Shown here: piece by piece, positions 7,740 through 21,277 of the stretch
Numbering within the stretch: the stretch's first letter is position 1
Layout: every line of letters begins with the position of its first letter
NCBI GenBank assembly: GCA_019509985.1
Contig: JAEKLF010000059.1
Coordinates: 1 to 47,280, forward strand
Direction: 5' to 3'
Length of the DNA: 47,280 bases
Source: Burkholderiales bacterium
GTDB taxonomy: Bacteria; Pseudomonadota; Gammaproteobacteria; Burkholderiales; Burkholderiaceae_C
Notes under the pieces: model-generated
Told to the model about the DNA's origin: nothing
What the model saw: the letters and a program-made list of their open reading frames with translations, nothing else
The model's database searches: none
Made by a program: the position numbers and the translations under genes

Positions 7740-8696
7740 TCAGCGGGCGACCTGAGGTAGCCAGTCGCGCAAGGCTGCAAGGGTAGCAGCCGGGTCCTCC
7801 TCCTGAGGCACATGGCCCAGCTTCGGGAAAACCACCAATCGGCTGTTCGGGATGGCTCTTTTGAAGGCCTCGCCCCAGGGCGGCGGGATCAGGCGGTCGC
7901 GCCCGCCCCAGAGGATGAGCGTCGGCACCTTGATCTCGGACAGGCGCTCGACGGGGCCGGGCGCGAGCTGGTCCATGCGCTGCATCAGTGCGACGCGGTT
8001 GCCTTCTCGCAACGTCAGCTCGTAGTAGCGATCGACCAGCGCCGCGCTGACGTGGGTCGGGTCGCCGTAGACATTGAGCACGCTCTCTTCGATCGTGCGG
8101 CGCGGCAGGATCCAGCGCATGCCTTCGCGCAGAACCGGGATGCGGGCGATGCGAAAGCCCAGCGGGATGGATTCCGGCTCGAAGGGGTAGCCGCCGGCGT
8201 CGACGAGGATGAGGCCGGCAACGCGCCCGGGGTCGGCCAGGGCCAGCTGCCAGGCGATCTCGCCGCCCAGCGAGTTGCCGGCGACGATGGCCCGCCCCAC
8301 GCCCAGCCGCGCCAGCAGGTTGCGCACGAAGACGACGTAGCGCGCGTCGTGGTAGTCGCCATCGGAGTTGGGCCCGGTCAGCCCGAAGCCGGGCAGGTCG
8401 AAGCTGATGACGCGGCGCGTGGGACTCAGCTCGGCCACCCAGCCTTCCCAGGTGTGCAGGCTGGCGCTGGTGCCGTGGATGAGGACGAGGGGCAGCGGGT
8501 CGCTGCTGGGGCCTTGGTCGCGGTAGTGCACCAGTTGGCCATCCAGCTCCAGGAAGTCCGACGGCGGTGGCGCCCAGCGTGGCACCAGGCTTTCGAGGGA
8601 TCGGTCGGGCGCCTTGCTGACGGCAAAGCCGAGTGCCGCGAGCATCAGCAGGATGCCGATGAGCTTCAGCGCGATGTCGCCGAACCGAACGCTCAC
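7740..8696 (-). CDS. Alpha/beta hydrolase with N-terminal membrane anchor
   Basis: 318 residues. A hydrophobic N-terminal helix (ALKLIGILLMLAALGFAV) precedes a canonical alpha/beta hydrolase domain: oxyanion HGTSAS near residue 75, nucleophile elbow GNSLGG near residue 140, acid loop WGGRDRLIPP and catalytic His in LGHVPQEED near the C-terminus. The start is GTG 8696, overlapping the trhO stop by 4 bases, so the two are translationally coupled. It is probably membrane-anchored with the catalytic domain outside the cytoplasm. Substrate not predictable; members act as esterases, lactonases, haloperoxidases or C-C hydrolases. Confidence 0.87.
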   Translation of the reverse strand: MSVRFGDIALKLIGILLMLAALGFAVSKAPDRSLESLVPRWAPPPSDFLELDGQLVHYRDQGPSSDPLPLVLIHGTSASLHTWEGWVAELSPTRRVISFDLPGFGLTGPNSDGDYHDARYVVFVRNLLARLGVGRAIVAGNSLGGEIAWQLALADPGRVAGLILVDAGGYPFEPESIPLGFRIARIPVLREGMRWILPRRTIEESVLNVYGDPTHVSAALVDRYYELTLREGNRVALMQRMDQLAPGPVERLSEIKVPTLILWGGRDRLIPPPWGEAFKRAIPNSRLVVFPKLGHVPQEEDPAATLAALRDWLPQVAR

Positions 8697-9433
8697 GAGG
8701 CGGGGCTCAGGTCAGCGGCCAGCGCCTCGCGCTCGTCGAAGACGAAGCAGCTGCCGTGGTAGTGCTTGCCGCCGGTGTCCTCGAAGTACTTCAGGATGCC
8801 GCCGTCCAGCTGCCAGGCCGTCAGGCCCTGCTCGGCCAGCACCATCGCCGCCTTCTCGCAGCGGATACCACCGGTGCAATAGCTGACCACCGTCTTGCCG
8901 GCCAGCTCGGCCTTGTGGGCGGCCAGCGCGGCGGGGAAGTCGCTGAACTTGTGCAGCCGCCAGTCGATGGCGTCATCGAAGGCGCCGTGATCCACCTCGA
9001 AGCCGTTGCGCGTGTCCAGCATGACGACCTCGCGGCCGGCGTCGTCGTGGCCCTGGTCCAGCCAGCGCGCCAGCGTGGCCGGCGCCAAGGCCGGCGCGCG
9101 CGGCGCGAGGTCGGGGCGGATGGTGGGGTGGTTCATGCGGATGATCTCCGGCTTGACCTTGACCTTGAGGCGCTGGAAGGGCTGGGTCTCGCTCCAGCTC
9201 TCCTTGGGCGTCAACGCCGCGAAGCGGGCGTCGGCCCGCAGCTCGTCCACCCAGGCGCGCAGCGCGTCGGCCGGCCCGGCCAGGAAGAGGTTGATGCCTT
9301 CCCCGGCGATCAGTACCGTGCCCTTGAGGCCGAGGGCTTCGGCGCGGGCTTGCAGGCGCTCACGCAGCGCCGCCGCGTCGGGCAGCGAGACGAAGAGATA
9401 GCAGGAGATGTTGAGGATGGGGCCGGACTGCAT
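8693..9433 (-). CDS. trhO: tRNA uridine 5-oxyacetic acid pathway hydroxylase TrhO
   Basis: About 246 residues, rhodanese-related UPF0176/YceA family. N-terminal ferredoxin-like part ISCYLFVSLPDAAALRERL and GTVLIAGEGINLFLAG; central rhodanese domain VVMLDTRNGFEVDHGAF; active-site loop VVSYCTGGIRCEKAA with the catalytic cysteine. TrhO hydroxylates uridine 34 of tRNAs to 5-hydroxyuridine using molecular oxygen. E. coli TrhO is about 350 residues; this is the shorter form common in betaproteobacteria. Start ATG 9433 (MQSGPILNISCY) is chosen over the frame extension to 9481, which lacks similarity. Confidence 0.9.
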   Translation of the reverse strand: MQSGPILNISCYLFVSLPDAAALRERLQARAEALGLKGTVLIAGEGINLFLAGPADALRAWVDELRADARFAALTPKESWSETQPFQRLKVKVKPEIIRMNHPTIRPDLAPRAPALAPATLARWLDQGHDDAGREVVMLDTRNGFEVDHGAFDDAIDWRLHKFSDFPAALAAHKAELAGKTVVSYCTGGIRCEKAAMVLAEQGLTAWQLDGGILKYFEDTGGKHYHGSCFVFDEREALAADLSPAS

Positions 9434-9458
9434 GAGGCCCCGGATTATCGGGGCGGCT

Positions 9459-10568
9459 TCAATCCGCCCAGCGGGACGCAATGGACCGCACTTCGTCCAG
9501 GCAGGCGTTCAAGGCTTCGACGACGCGCGGGTCGAAATGGCTGCCGCTGCCGTCGCGGATGAAGGCCAGCGCCTCCTCGTGGCTCATGGCTTGCTTGTAG
9601 GGCCGCACGCTGATCAGCGCGTCGTAGACATCGGCCACGGCCATTAGCCGTGCCGACAGCGGGATGGCATGGCCGGCCAGGCCGTCGGGATAGCCGCTGC
9701 CGTCCCATTTCTCGTGGTGGTGGCGGGCGATCTGCTTGCCGAAGGTCAGCATCAGGCCGGCGTCGTCGCCCAGGCGGTCAATGGCGCGCTGCAGCAGGTC
9801 GGCGCCATGCTCGGCATGGGTCTTCATGACCTGCCATTCGTCGGCCGACAGCTTGCCCGGCTTGAGCAGGATCCCGTCGGGGATGGCGACCTTGCCGATG
9901 TCGTGCAGCGGCGCGGCCTTGGCGAGTTCGTCGATGGCCTCGTCGGTCAAGTCGGCCGGGCCGTCGGGTTGGGCGGCGATCCACTGCGCCAGCGTGCGCA
10001 CGTACTCCTGCGTGCGCTGGATGTGGTTGCCGGTGTCGGCGTCACGGAATTCCGCCAGGCTGACCATGACGAAGAGGGTCGTGTCGCGCAGCCGCTCGAC
10101 CTCGCGCTGGCGGGCCTCCAGTTCGCCGCTCAGCTGGGCGTTGTGGCGCAGCAGGTGGTCCTCGGCCAGCTTGAGCTGCAGGTGGGTGCGCACGCGGGCC
10201 AGCACGGTGGCCGGGTTGAAGGGCTTGTGGATGAAGTCGGCGCCGCCGGCCTCGAAGCCGGCGCTCTCGTCCTCGGGGCGGGTCAGCGCGGTCAGGAAGA
10301 TGACCGGCACGCGGCGCGTGGCCGGGTCGGCCTTGAGGCGGCGGCAGACCTCGTAGCCGTCCAGCGCCGGCATCATCACGTCCAGCACGATGAGGTCGGG
10401 CGGCTGGCGGCGGCAGAGCTCCAGCGCCTTGGCGCCGCTGACGGCCAGCTGCACGCGGTAGTCGGGCTTGAGCACCTGGGCCAGCAGCGTCAGGTTGGCG
10501 GGCGTGTCGTCGACGACGAGCACGGTGGCCTGCGCGGCGGCGGCAGCGGCGATCTCGGGCGGCGTCAT
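9459..10568 (-). CDS. Response regulator with HD-GYP c-di-GMP phosphodiesterase domain
   Basis: 369 residues. REC domain ~14-130 with VLVVDDTPANLTLL, phosphoacceptor Asp63 (LIVLDVMMPALDGYEVC) and HKPFNP. A coiled linker follows, then an HD-GYP domain with PLHDIGKVAIPDGILLKPGKL and HHEKWDGSGYPDGLAGHAIP, all metal and signature residues intact. HD-GYP enzymes hydrolyse cyclic di-GMP, so the likely output is a phosphorylation-dependent fall in c-di-GMP affecting motility or biofilm. ATG 10568 overlaps the stop of the upstream hybrid kinase by 4 bases. It is the only obvious output protein in the signalling island. Confidence 0.93.
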   Translation of the reverse strand: MTPPEIAAAAAAQATVLVVDDTPANLTLLAQVLKPDYRVQLAVSGAKALELCRRQPPDLIVLDVMMPALDGYEVCRRLKADPATRRVPVIFLTALTRPEDESAGFEAGGADFIHKPFNPATVLARVRTHLQLKLAEDHLLRHNAQLSGELEARQREVERLRDTTLFVMVSLAEFRDADTGNHIQRTQEYVRTLAQWIAAQPDGPADLTDEAIDELAKAAPLHDIGKVAIPDGILLKPGKLSADEWQVMKTHAEHGADLLQRAIDRLGDDAGLMLTFGKQIARHHHEKWDGSGYPDGLAGHAIPLSARLMAVADVYDALISVRPYKQAMSHEEALAFIRDGSGSHFDPRVVEALNACLDEVRSIASRWAD

Positions 10569-12586
10569 GGCTTGTCCTGGGTCTCGCCGCGCAGCGCGGC
10601 CTGGGCCTCGTCGAAATCGAAGCGTTGCATCGCGCCAGCCAGGGCCTTGGCCCGCTGCGCCGGCAGGATCTCCATGAAGGCGGAGCCGTGCTGTTCCCAC
10701 AGCGTCAGCGCATGGCTGTCGGCGTCGCTGAGCAGGGAATCGAGCTCGCTGATCAGCGTGGCCGGGTTGGTGCTGGGTGCACTGAGGTCGGGCGCGTCAG
10801 TCGGCGCCACGGCGGCGGGCAGCGGCCGCTCGATGTCGAGCAGGCGGCGCAGCGTGTGTGGCAGCAGCGGCTTGGCGCACAGCGCGTGCGCGCCCTGGCG
10901 CAAGGCGCGTTCACGCAGCAGCGGCGTGTCGAAGGCGCTCAGCAGCGCGACGCGGCGCACAGGCGGTGGCCCGGTGGCGCCGAGGCGGGCGAGCAGCTCG
11001 CCGCCTTCCATGTCGGGCAGCACCCAGTCGACGAGCAGCAGGTCCAGCGGCTGGTTGGCCGGCGTGCCCGCCAGACGGGCCAAGGCCTGGCCGCCCTGGG
11101 CCACCTGCTCGACGCGGGCGGTGGGCGCGAGCGCCTTGACGAGGCCCAGCAGCGCGTCGTGGCCGGCGCTGTGCGCGGCCTGCACGAGCAGGACGTTGCG
11201 CAGCTGAGCGATCGGCGGCAGTGGCAGTTCCAGGCAGGCGGGCAGCGGCAGCAGCAGCTCGAACTCGCTGCCGCGCCCGGGCGTGCTGCGCGCCGTCAGC
11301 GTGCCGCCCATGCGCTCGGCCAGCGCGCGGCAGATCGCCAGGCCCAGGCCCGTGCCGCCAAAGCGCCGCGTGGCGCCGGCCTCGGCCTGGGCAAAGGGCG
11401 TGAACAGCCGCGCCAGCTGCTCGGCCGACAGCCCCACGCCGCTGTCGCGCACGCGCAGCCGCCAGGCGCCGTCTGCGTCCAGCGAAGCCGTCAGACGCAC
11501 CTGGCCGACCGGCGTGAACTTGACGGCGTTGGTGAGCAGCTCGGTGATGAGCTGGGTCAGTCGTGCCGCGTCGCCGCGGCGCGCGCCGGCCGAGCCCAGC
11601 AGCTCGGTCGAGCCGATCTCGCACAGCAGCTCCAGCTGCTTGGCCTGGGCCGCTGGGCGCACGGCGTCGAAAGCGCTGCCCAGCAGCAGCTCCAGGCGCA
11701 GCGGCTCGGCCGCCAGCTGCATGCGGCCGGCATCGAGGTCGGCGTAGTCGAGCAGGCCGTCGATGAGCTTGACCAGCACCTCGCCGGCACGCGCCACCTC
11801 CTGCAGCTGGCCACGCTGAGCGGCGGGCAGCCGGCCACCCAGCAGCAGCCGGGTCTGGCCGAGCACGGTGTTCATCGGCGTGCGGATCTCATGGCCGATG
11901 TTGGCGAGGAAGTCGGACTTGGCGCGCGAGGCCGCTTCGGCCGCGGCGCGCGAGCGCTCCAGCTCGGCGAGCCGGGCGTTGACGAGATCGTCTGCCGTGG
12001 CCAGCGCGCCGGCGGCCGGCGCGAGCTGGATCAGCCGCGCAAGCTGGCGCGATAGGCCCCACAGCGCGAAGCAGAACATCGTCTGGCACAGCGCCAGGTT
12101 GGCCAGCAGCGGCCAGGCGTCGACCAGCCAGTGCGGCGGTTGCAGCGCAAAGCGCAGCAGCGTCGGCGGCGCCAGCATCAGCGCCAGCAGGCCGAGCGAG
12201 ATCAGCAGCGCTTGGGCCGCGCGCCAGGTCGTGAACAGCAGCAGGCAGCCGCCCAGCGTCCACGGCGCAAAGCTGGCCAGCGTGTACAGGCTGGGCCCCG
12301 GGTCGGGCCGCAGCGTGAAGGCCAGCATGCCCAGGCTGAAGTAAAGCGCCAGCAGCGTGACGCCCCAGCGCTGCCAATGGCGCAGCCGCCTCGGCCGGCG
12401 CCAGACGAGGACGGTCAGCACCGAGAACGCCGCGACAAGGCAGGGGTAGCCGATGCGGTCGTTGGGGTCGAGCAGGCCCATCGTGGCCTCGCTGGCCCAG
12501 GCGCCCAGCGCCGACACGACGATGAGGGCGAACAGCCAGCGTGTGCCGACCGGCCCGAGGACGACGAGAGTGGGCCGCGTCTTCAC
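10565..12586 (-). CDS. Hybrid sensor histidine kinase with degenerate receiver domain
   Basis: 673 residues from GTG 12586. The N-terminal ~180 residues are a membrane sensor of about six helices with no large periplasmic loop. HisKA has [16 protein letters not shown] with His232; HATPase has [19 protein letters not shown] and [13 protein letters not shown]. The receiver domain (~464-590) keeps Asp520 ([14 protein letters not shown]) and the Lys of CAKPLL, but the acidic pair expected after beta-1 is missing ([12 protein letters not shown]). Mg2+-dependent phosphorylation of that domain is therefore doubtful. No HPt domain is seen; a C-terminal tail ending in [12 protein letters not shown] resembles those of the other two kinases here. 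GTG overlaps the preceding kinase stop by 4 bases. Confidence 0.9.
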   Translation of the reverse strand: MKTRPTLVVLGPVGTRWLFALIVVSALGAWASEATMGLLDPNDRIGYPCLVAAFSVLTVLVWRRPRRLRHWQRWGVTLLALYFSLGMLAFTLRPDPGPSLYTLASFAPWTLGGCLLLFTTWRAAQALLISLGLLALMLAPPTLLRFALQPPHWLVDAWPLLANLALCQTMFCFALWGLSRQLARLIQLAPAAGALATADDLVNARLAELERSRAAAEAASRAKSDFLANIGHEIRTPMNTVLGQTRLLLGGRLPAAQRGQLQEVARAGEVLVKLIDGLLDYADLDAGRMQLAAEPLRLELLLGSAFDAVRPAAQAKQLELLCEIGSTELLGSAGARRGDAARLTQLITELLTNAVKFTPVGQVRLTASLDADGAWRLRVRDSGVGLSAEQLARLFTPFAQAEAGATRRFGGTGLGLAICRALAERMGGTLTARSTPGRGSEFELLLPLPACLELPLPPIAQLRNVLLVQAAHSAGHDALLGLVKALAPTARVEQVAQGGQALARLAGTPANQPLDLLLVDWVLPDMEGGELLARLGATGPPPVRRVALLSAFDTPLLRERALRQGAHALCAKPLLPHTLRRLLDIERPLPAAVAPTDAPDLSAPSTNPATLISELDSLLSDADSHALTLWEQHGSAFMEILPAQRAKALAGAMQRFDFDEAQAALRGETQDKP

Positions 12587-14889
12587 GCCGTGTCCTTCAG
12601 TGCCAGCGCCGCGGCGTCGAAGTCCAGCGCAGCCAGGGCCTGCTCCAGGCGCCGTCGGGTGGGGTCGTCCAGGCCGCTGTGCGCGCCGTGCGCCTGCCAC
12701 CAGTCGAGCGCGCGGCTGTCGCTCTGGCTCAGCAGCTGGTGCAGTTCGGCCAGGTCGCCGGGGCCGTGGGCGGTTGGCCCGGGCGGTGCGGCGGCCGCGG
12801 CCAGCGCCTGGCGAACCTCGCCCAGCAGCGTCGCCAAAGCCGCATCGACGCGGCCGAGGTGGGTGCTGGCCGCGCTGGCGTCGGCGGCTGCGGCGCTGCG
12901 CTCCAGCGCGAGCGCCATGCGGTGCAGCGGCTGCGCGCCCAGCGTCGCTGCCAGGCCTTGCAGCGTGTGCGCGGCGCGGCGCAGCTCGGCACAGTCGCCT
13001 GCGGCCAGCCAGCCGGGCCAGGCGGCCAGGCCGCCGTCGTACTGGTCGGCAAAGCCCTGCAACGTGCGGCGGTACAGGGCGGCCTGGCCGTCGAACTGGC
13101 GCAGGCCGGTGGCCATGTCAAGCACCGGCGCGGCGGGGGCGGGCGCCGGCCGCGGCAGGTAGCGCTGCAGCTCGCGCACCAGGCGGGCCACGTCCAGCGG
13201 CTTGGCGATGTGGCCCTGCATGCCGGCGGCCAGGCATTGGGCGCGTTCCTCGGCCAGCGCATGGGCCGTCATCGCCAGCACGGGCAGGGTCTCGAAACCG
13301 GGCAGCTCGCGCAGCCGGCGCGTCGCACTGAGGCCGTCGAGCACGGGCATCTGCAGGTCCATCAGCACCAGGTCATAGGCTTCGGGCCCGTGGGCCAGCA
13401 GGCGGTCCAGCCCCTGCTGGCCGTCGCCGGCCACGTCGACCTGGGCGCCGCGGCTGCCGAGCAGGCGCAACGCGATTTCCTGGTTGATCGGGTGGTCCTC
13501 GACGAGCAACACGCGCAGGCCGGCCAGCGAGCGGGCGTCGAAGCCGGCGTGCCGCTCGTTGGGTGCATCGCCCAGCAGGCGGCGCAGCTCGCCGGCCAGC
13601 AGCGGCTTGGGGCAGAGCGCGCGGGCACCGAAGGCGCGGGCCTGGGCGACGCCGTCGTCCACGCCCGGCGGGCTCAGCACCGCGATGCGCAGTGCCGGCT
13701 GTTCGCGGCGCAACTGGGCCAGCAGCTCGGCGCCGGTCGGGCCCGGGCCGGGCAGGTGCCAGTCGAGCAGCAGCCAGTCGAAGGGGCGGCCGCCCTGGCG
13801 CGCCTCGGCCAGCGCGGCCAGTGTGCCGGCGACATCGACGCTGTCGGCCAAGCCGGCGCCCAGGCCCAGGTGGCGCAGCAGGGCCAGCGTCGTCTGGCGG
13901 CTGGCGGCGTGGGACTTGGCCAGCAGCACGCGCTGGTCCTGCAGCGGCGCAGGCAACGTGGCGGCCGGGTCCAGCGGCAGCGCGAGGCGGACCTCGAAGC
14001 TGCTGCCGCGCCCGGGCTGGCTCTGCACGTCGAGCACCCCGCCCATCAGCTCGACGAGGCGGCGCGTGATCGCCAGGCCCAGGCCGCTGCCGCCGTAGCG
14101 CCGCGGCACCGAGGCGTCGCCCTGGCTGAACTCGCGGAACAGGGCCGTCAGCTGCTCGGCGCTCATGCCGATGCCGCTGTCCTGCACGGTGACGGACAGC
14201 GGCACGCGGCCCTGCTCGTCGGTGGGCCGGGCGGTCAGGCGCAGCAGCACCTCGCCGGACGGCGTGAACTTGATGGCGTTGGACAGCAGGTTGACCAGCA
14301 CCTGCTGCAGCCGCATCGCATCGCCGCGCAGTTGGCCGCGCGCGCCCAGCAGGCTGCCGTCGGCCCAGTCGCAGACCAGCGCGACGGCCGGGTTGTCGTG
14401 CACCGGCCGCACCAGTTCGATGGCCTGGGCGACGACGTCTTCCAGGCGCAGCGGCTGGGATTCGATCTCCATGTGGCCGGCCTCGATCTTGGAGACGTCC
14501 AGCACGTCGTTGATGAGGCCCAGCAGCATGCGCGAGGCGGCGTCGGCCTTGGTCAGCAGGTCGCGCTGTTCCAGCGTCAGCTGGGTCTGCAGCGCGAGCT
14601 GGGTCATGCCCATGATGGCATTCATGGGCGTGCGGATCTCGTGGCTGATCTGCGCGAGGAAGCGCGTCTTGGCCTCGGTGGCGGCCTTGTGGGCCAGCGC
14701 GTCGTCGCTGCCGCGGCGCAGCGCGAACAGGCACAGCAGCGGCAGGGGCAGCAGCAGCGCGTTGATGAGGAGGGCGGCGTCGAGTGCGCCGCCGGCGGCG
14801 CCGCGCAGGCTGAGGAGCAGGGCCAGCAGCGCGAGCAGCGCTGCCATGGCAAGCCAGAGGAGTCCGAGCGTGAGCGTGCGCTGGGGCAT
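12583..14889 (-). CDS. Hybrid sensor histidine kinase (TM-HisKA-HATPase-REC-REC-HPt)
   Basis: 768 residues. Two N-terminal hydrophobic helices (~8-28 and ~38-57) with a minimal sensor; HisKA with [16 protein letters not shown], His83; HATPase with [14 protein letters not shown] and [15 protein letters not shown]. The first REC (~318-440) keeps Asp376 and a KPLL lysine but lacks the beta-1 acidic pair ([12 protein letters not shown]). The second REC (~458-580) is complete: [10 protein letters not shown], Asp511 in [14 protein letters not shown], and AKPLD. The HPt domain has [16 protein letters not shown], His641. It has all parts of a phosphorelay and could pass phosphate to the HD-GYP regulator two genes on (inference). 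It heads the leftward arm of the island. Confidence 0.92.
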   Translation of the reverse strand: MPQRTLTLGLLWLAMAALLALLALLLSLRGAAGGALDAALLINALLLPLPLLCLFALRRGSDDALAHKAATEAKTRFLAQISHEIRTPMNAIMGMTQLALQTQLTLEQRDLLTKADAASRMLLGLINDVLDVSKIEAGHMEIESQPLRLEDVVAQAIELVRPVHDNPAVALVCDWADGSLLGARGQLRGDAMRLQQVLVNLLSNAIKFTPSGEVLLRLTARPTDEQGRVPLSVTVQDSGIGMSAEQLTALFREFSQGDASVPRRYGGSGLGLAITRRLVELMGGVLDVQSQPGRGSSFEVRLALPLDPAATLPAPLQDQRVLLAKSHAASRQTTLALLRHLGLGAGLADSVDVAGTLAALAEARQGGRPFDWLLLDWHLPGPGPTGAELLAQLRREQPALRIAVLSPPGVDDGVAQARAFGARALCPKPLLAGELRRLLGDAPNERHAGFDARSLAGLRVLLVEDHPINQEIALRLLGSRGAQVDVAGDGQQGLDRLLAHGPEAYDLVLMDLQMPVLDGLSATRRLRELPGFETLPVLAMTAHALAEERAQCLAAGMQGHIAKPLDVARLVRELQRYLPRPAPAPAAPVLDMATGLRQFDGQAALYRRTLQGFADQYDGGLAAWPGWLAAGDCAELRRAAHTLQGLAATLGAQPLHRMALALERSAAAADASAASTHLGRVDAALATLLGEVRQALAAAAAPPGPTAHGPGDLAELHQLLSQSDSRALDWWQAHGAHSGLDDPTRRRLEQALAALDFDAAALALKDTA

Positions 14890-15027
14890 GGGCGGTCGCG
14901 TGAGGCTGGCCGATTATGGGTGGCGGCTGGGCGTCGACTGTGCGACGGAATGCACACCTACGCCCTGGGGAAAGCCCCGGGCCCACCTCTGGTGCACCGC
15001 CCGGGCCTGCGGTTATCCTGACCCGTC
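14890..15027. promoter_or_regulatory. Divergent intergenic region of the signalling island
   Basis: 138 bases separate the start codons of the left arm (14889) and the right arm (15028), so both promoters must lie here or inside the coding regions. A TATCCT hexamer at 15014-15019 resembles a -10 box for the rightward gene but lies only 8 bases before its ATG, with no Shine-Dalgarno sequence between, so a very short or absent leader is possible. No confident -35 partner or operator was seen. Confidence 0.4.
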
Positions 15028-16194
15028 ATGCCGCTCATCCTCGTAGTCGACGACCAGCCGAGCAATATCCATGCGCTCTACCAGTTGCTGGTGGACGAAT
15101 GCGAGGTTTCGATGGCCACCAGCGGCGCCGAGGCGCTCGCTTTCTGCGCCCAGCAGCTGCCCGACCTGATCCTGCTCGACGTGCTGATGCCCGAAATGAG
15201 CGGCTACGAGGTCTGCGACCGCCTGAAGGCCGATCCGCGCACCCGCGCCATCCCGGTCATCTTCGTCACCGTGCAGGGCAGCGCCGACGACGAGGCCGAG
15301 GGCTTTGCCCACGGCGCCGTCGACTACATCCCCAAGCCCTTCGTCGATGTCGTCGTCAAGGCGCGCGTGCGCACGCAGCTCGCGCTCAAGCTGGCCTCCG
15401 AGAGCTTCGCGCGCTCGCAGATCGAGCTCTTCCAGCGCGACAAGCTGGCCTCGGTGGGCCGCACCATTTCGGGCATCGCGCAGGAGCTGTCGTCACCGCT
15501 GGGCAATGCGTTGATCTCGGCCTGCACGCTGCAGGACGACCTCAGCCATCTGCGTGGTCTGTCCAGCACCGGCAACATCAGGCGCAGCGACCTGGACAAG
15601 CATCTGCGCGTCAGCGAGGAGAGCGTCGGCCTGGTGCTGTCCAACCTGCAGCGCACGCTGTCCATCGTCGACTCCTTCCTGCAGTCCACGGCCGACAACT
15701 TCGGCGACCAGCGCCGCAGCTTCTCGCTGCTGGAGCTGGTGCACGAGGTCGTGGCCGGCCTGGCCGGCGCACTGCAGACCCACCAAGTGCACTGCGAGCT
15801 CGATGCCGGCGACGACCTGCACCTGCTGAGCTTTCGCGGCGCCCTGGCCAAGGTGCTGTCCACGCTGATCCAGAACGCCGTCAAGCACGCCTACCGCGAG
15901 GCCGGCGGCGAGGTCCACATCCGGCTGCGGCCGCTGGGTACCGACCAGCTCGTCGTCACCGTGCAGGACCATGGCGTCGGCATCCCGCCGGGCATGCTGG
16001 GCCGCGTTTTCGATCCGTTCTTCTCGACGCGCTTCGGCCCCAACCGCAGCGAGCCTGGCCTGTACATCGTGCGCAACCTCGTCACTTTCGCGCTGGGTGG
16101 CCAGATCCAGGTCGAGTCCACGCCGGGCGTGGGCACGACGGTCAGGCTGACGTTGCCGCTGATCTCGCCCGAGGCGCGGCGCACGGCCGTCTGA
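15028..16194 (+). CDS. Response regulator fused to histidine-kinase-like module lacking the phosphoacceptor His
   Basis: 388 residues. The REC domain (~3-118) is complete: LILVVDDQPSN, Asp51 in LILLDVLMPEMSGYEV, PKPF. The kinase core follows: the H-box reads DKLASVGRTISGIAQELSSP, so the position normally held by the phosphorylated His (GIAHEL) is Gln152, codon CAG at 15481. The ATPase part retains an N-box (LIQNAVKHAY) and G1 (QDHGVGIPPG), while G2 reads NRSEPGLYIVRN, lacking the usual glycine-rich GxGLGL. It therefore probably binds but cannot autophosphorylate by the normal route. It may be a receiver-controlled pseudokinase, partner or ATP-binding switch. It opens the right arm and is followed 5 bases later by the binding-protein gene. 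Confidence 0.88.
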   Translation: MPLILVVDDQPSNIHALYQLLVDECEVSMATSGAEALAFCAQQLPDLILLDVLMPEMSGYEVCDRLKADPRTRAIPVIFVTVQGSADDEAEGFAHGAVDYIPKPFVDVVVKARVRTQLALKLASESFARSQIELFQRDKLASVGRTISGIAQELSSPLGNALISACTLQDDLSHLRGLSSTGNIRRSDLDKHLRVSEESVGLVLSNLQRTLSIVDSFLQSTADNFGDQRRSFSLLELVHEVVAGLAGALQTHQVHCELDAGDDLHLLSFRGALAKVLSTLIQNAVKHAYREAGGEVHIRLRPLGTDQLVVTVQDHGVGIPPGMLGRVFDPFFSTRFGPNRSEPGLYIVRNLVTFALGGQIQVESTPGVGTTVRLTLPLISPEARRTAV

Positions 16195-16199
16195 CGACG

Positions 16200-17431
16200 A
16201 TGCGCGTCAGGCTCGCTCTGCTGGGGGGCCTGATCCTGCTGCTGGCGCTGGCCGGCTTGGCTTACCTGCTGCGGCGCCCGAGCGCGCCGGATGCGAGCAA
16301 TCCCATCGTCATCGGCCAGTTGCAGGCCCTCAGCGGCCCGGTGCAGGCCAGCGGCGCGCCCCTGGTTGCCGCGGCGCGGCTGGCCGTCGACGAGATCAAT
16401 GCGGCCGGCGGGTTGTTGGGCCGGCGTGTCGAGCTGCGGCTGGAGGACACGCGCTCCACGCCCGGTGCTGCTGCGACCGCGGCCGAGAAGCTCATCACCG
16501 AGCACCATGCCGTCGCGCTGTTCGGCTGCTGGGCCACGGCCTGCCGCGATGTCGTGCGGCCCATCGTCGAGCGCCACCACCATCTGCTCTTCTATCCGAT
16601 GTCCTACGAAGGCATGGAGCAGTCGCCCAACATCATCTACACCGGCGCGACACCCAACCAGCAGATCCTGCCGGCGACGGACTGGGCCATGCAGGGCTTC
16701 GGCCGGCGCGTCTACCTGATCGGCACGGACGGTCCCTACGCGCGCCGCGCCCACGCGATGCTGCGCGACTTCATCCTGCTGGGCGGCGGCCGTGTGCTGG
16801 GCGAGCATTACGTGCCGCTGGGCTCGGCCGAGGTGGGCGAGGTCATCGCCGACCTGCAAAAGCTCCAGCCCGACCTCGTCGTCAGCACCCTCAGCGGCGA
16901 CAGCAACGGCGCCTTCTTCGACGGCCTGGTGGCCGCGGCGTTGACCGACATGCCGCTGCTGTCCTTCGCCGCGGCCGAGCCCGAGATGCATGCCTACGGC
17001 GGCGGCCGGCTGGACCGCCATTTCACGGCCTGGAGCTATCTGCAGTCGCTGCCGGGTGCGGCCAACGAGGCCTTCCTGGCGCGCCTGCGGGCCGCATCGG
17101 GTAGCAGCGCCCAGGTGAGCGACCCGGCCGTGTCGGCTTACGTGGCCGTGCACCTGTGGGCCGCGGCGGTGCGCGAGGTGGGCAGCGCGCAGACCGAGGT
17201 CGTCAACGCCAATGTGCTGCAGCAAAGCGTCATGGGGCCGCAGGGCGTCACGGCCGTGGACGCGCAGACGCGGCATGTCTGGCGTCAGCTGCGCATTGCG
17301 CAGGTCAGACCCGACGGCCAGCTCAGCGAGGTGCTGCAGATGCCGCGTTACATCAAGCCCGTGCCCTGGCCGGGCTTTCGCTCGACCGAGCACTGGACGG
17401 CCGTTGCGACGCGCTCAGGGAGCCGGCCTTG

Positions 17432-17432
<1 letters not shown>
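16200..17432 (+). CDS. Membrane-anchored UrtA/AmiC-like substrate-binding protein
   Basis: 410 residues. N-terminal hydrophobic helix MRVRLALLGGLILLLALAGL followed by RR and no obvious signal-peptidase site, so it is probably tethered in the inner membrane facing the periplasm. The rest is a type 1 periplasmic-binding fold close to UrtA/FmdD/AmiC amide- and urea-binding proteins: ALFGCWATACRDVV, HLLFYPMSYEGMEQSPNIIY, TGATPNQQILPATDW. No ABC permease or ATPase for it is nearby. It starts 5 bases after the REC-kinase gene and its TGA overlaps the ATG of the giant kinase by one base. It is thus more likely a ligand sensor feeding the kinase than a transport component (inference). Ligand may be a small amide or urea. 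An upstream open frame to 14916 is a shadow of the preceding gene. Confidence 0.88.

Positions 17433-21263
<3,831 letters not shown>

Positions 21264-21277
<14 letters not shown>

Noticed and set aside
12541..15021. 826-residue open frame on the plus strand opposite the leading hybrid kinase
   Set aside because: It is Q/A/G/R-rich with no recognisable domain, and the other strand codes a complete kinase. Long antisense frames are expected at this GC content.
14916..16199. Long upstream extension of the binding-protein frame
   Set aside because: The extension overlaps the whole REC-kinase gene and lacks similarity; the protein starts at 16200 with its membrane anchor.
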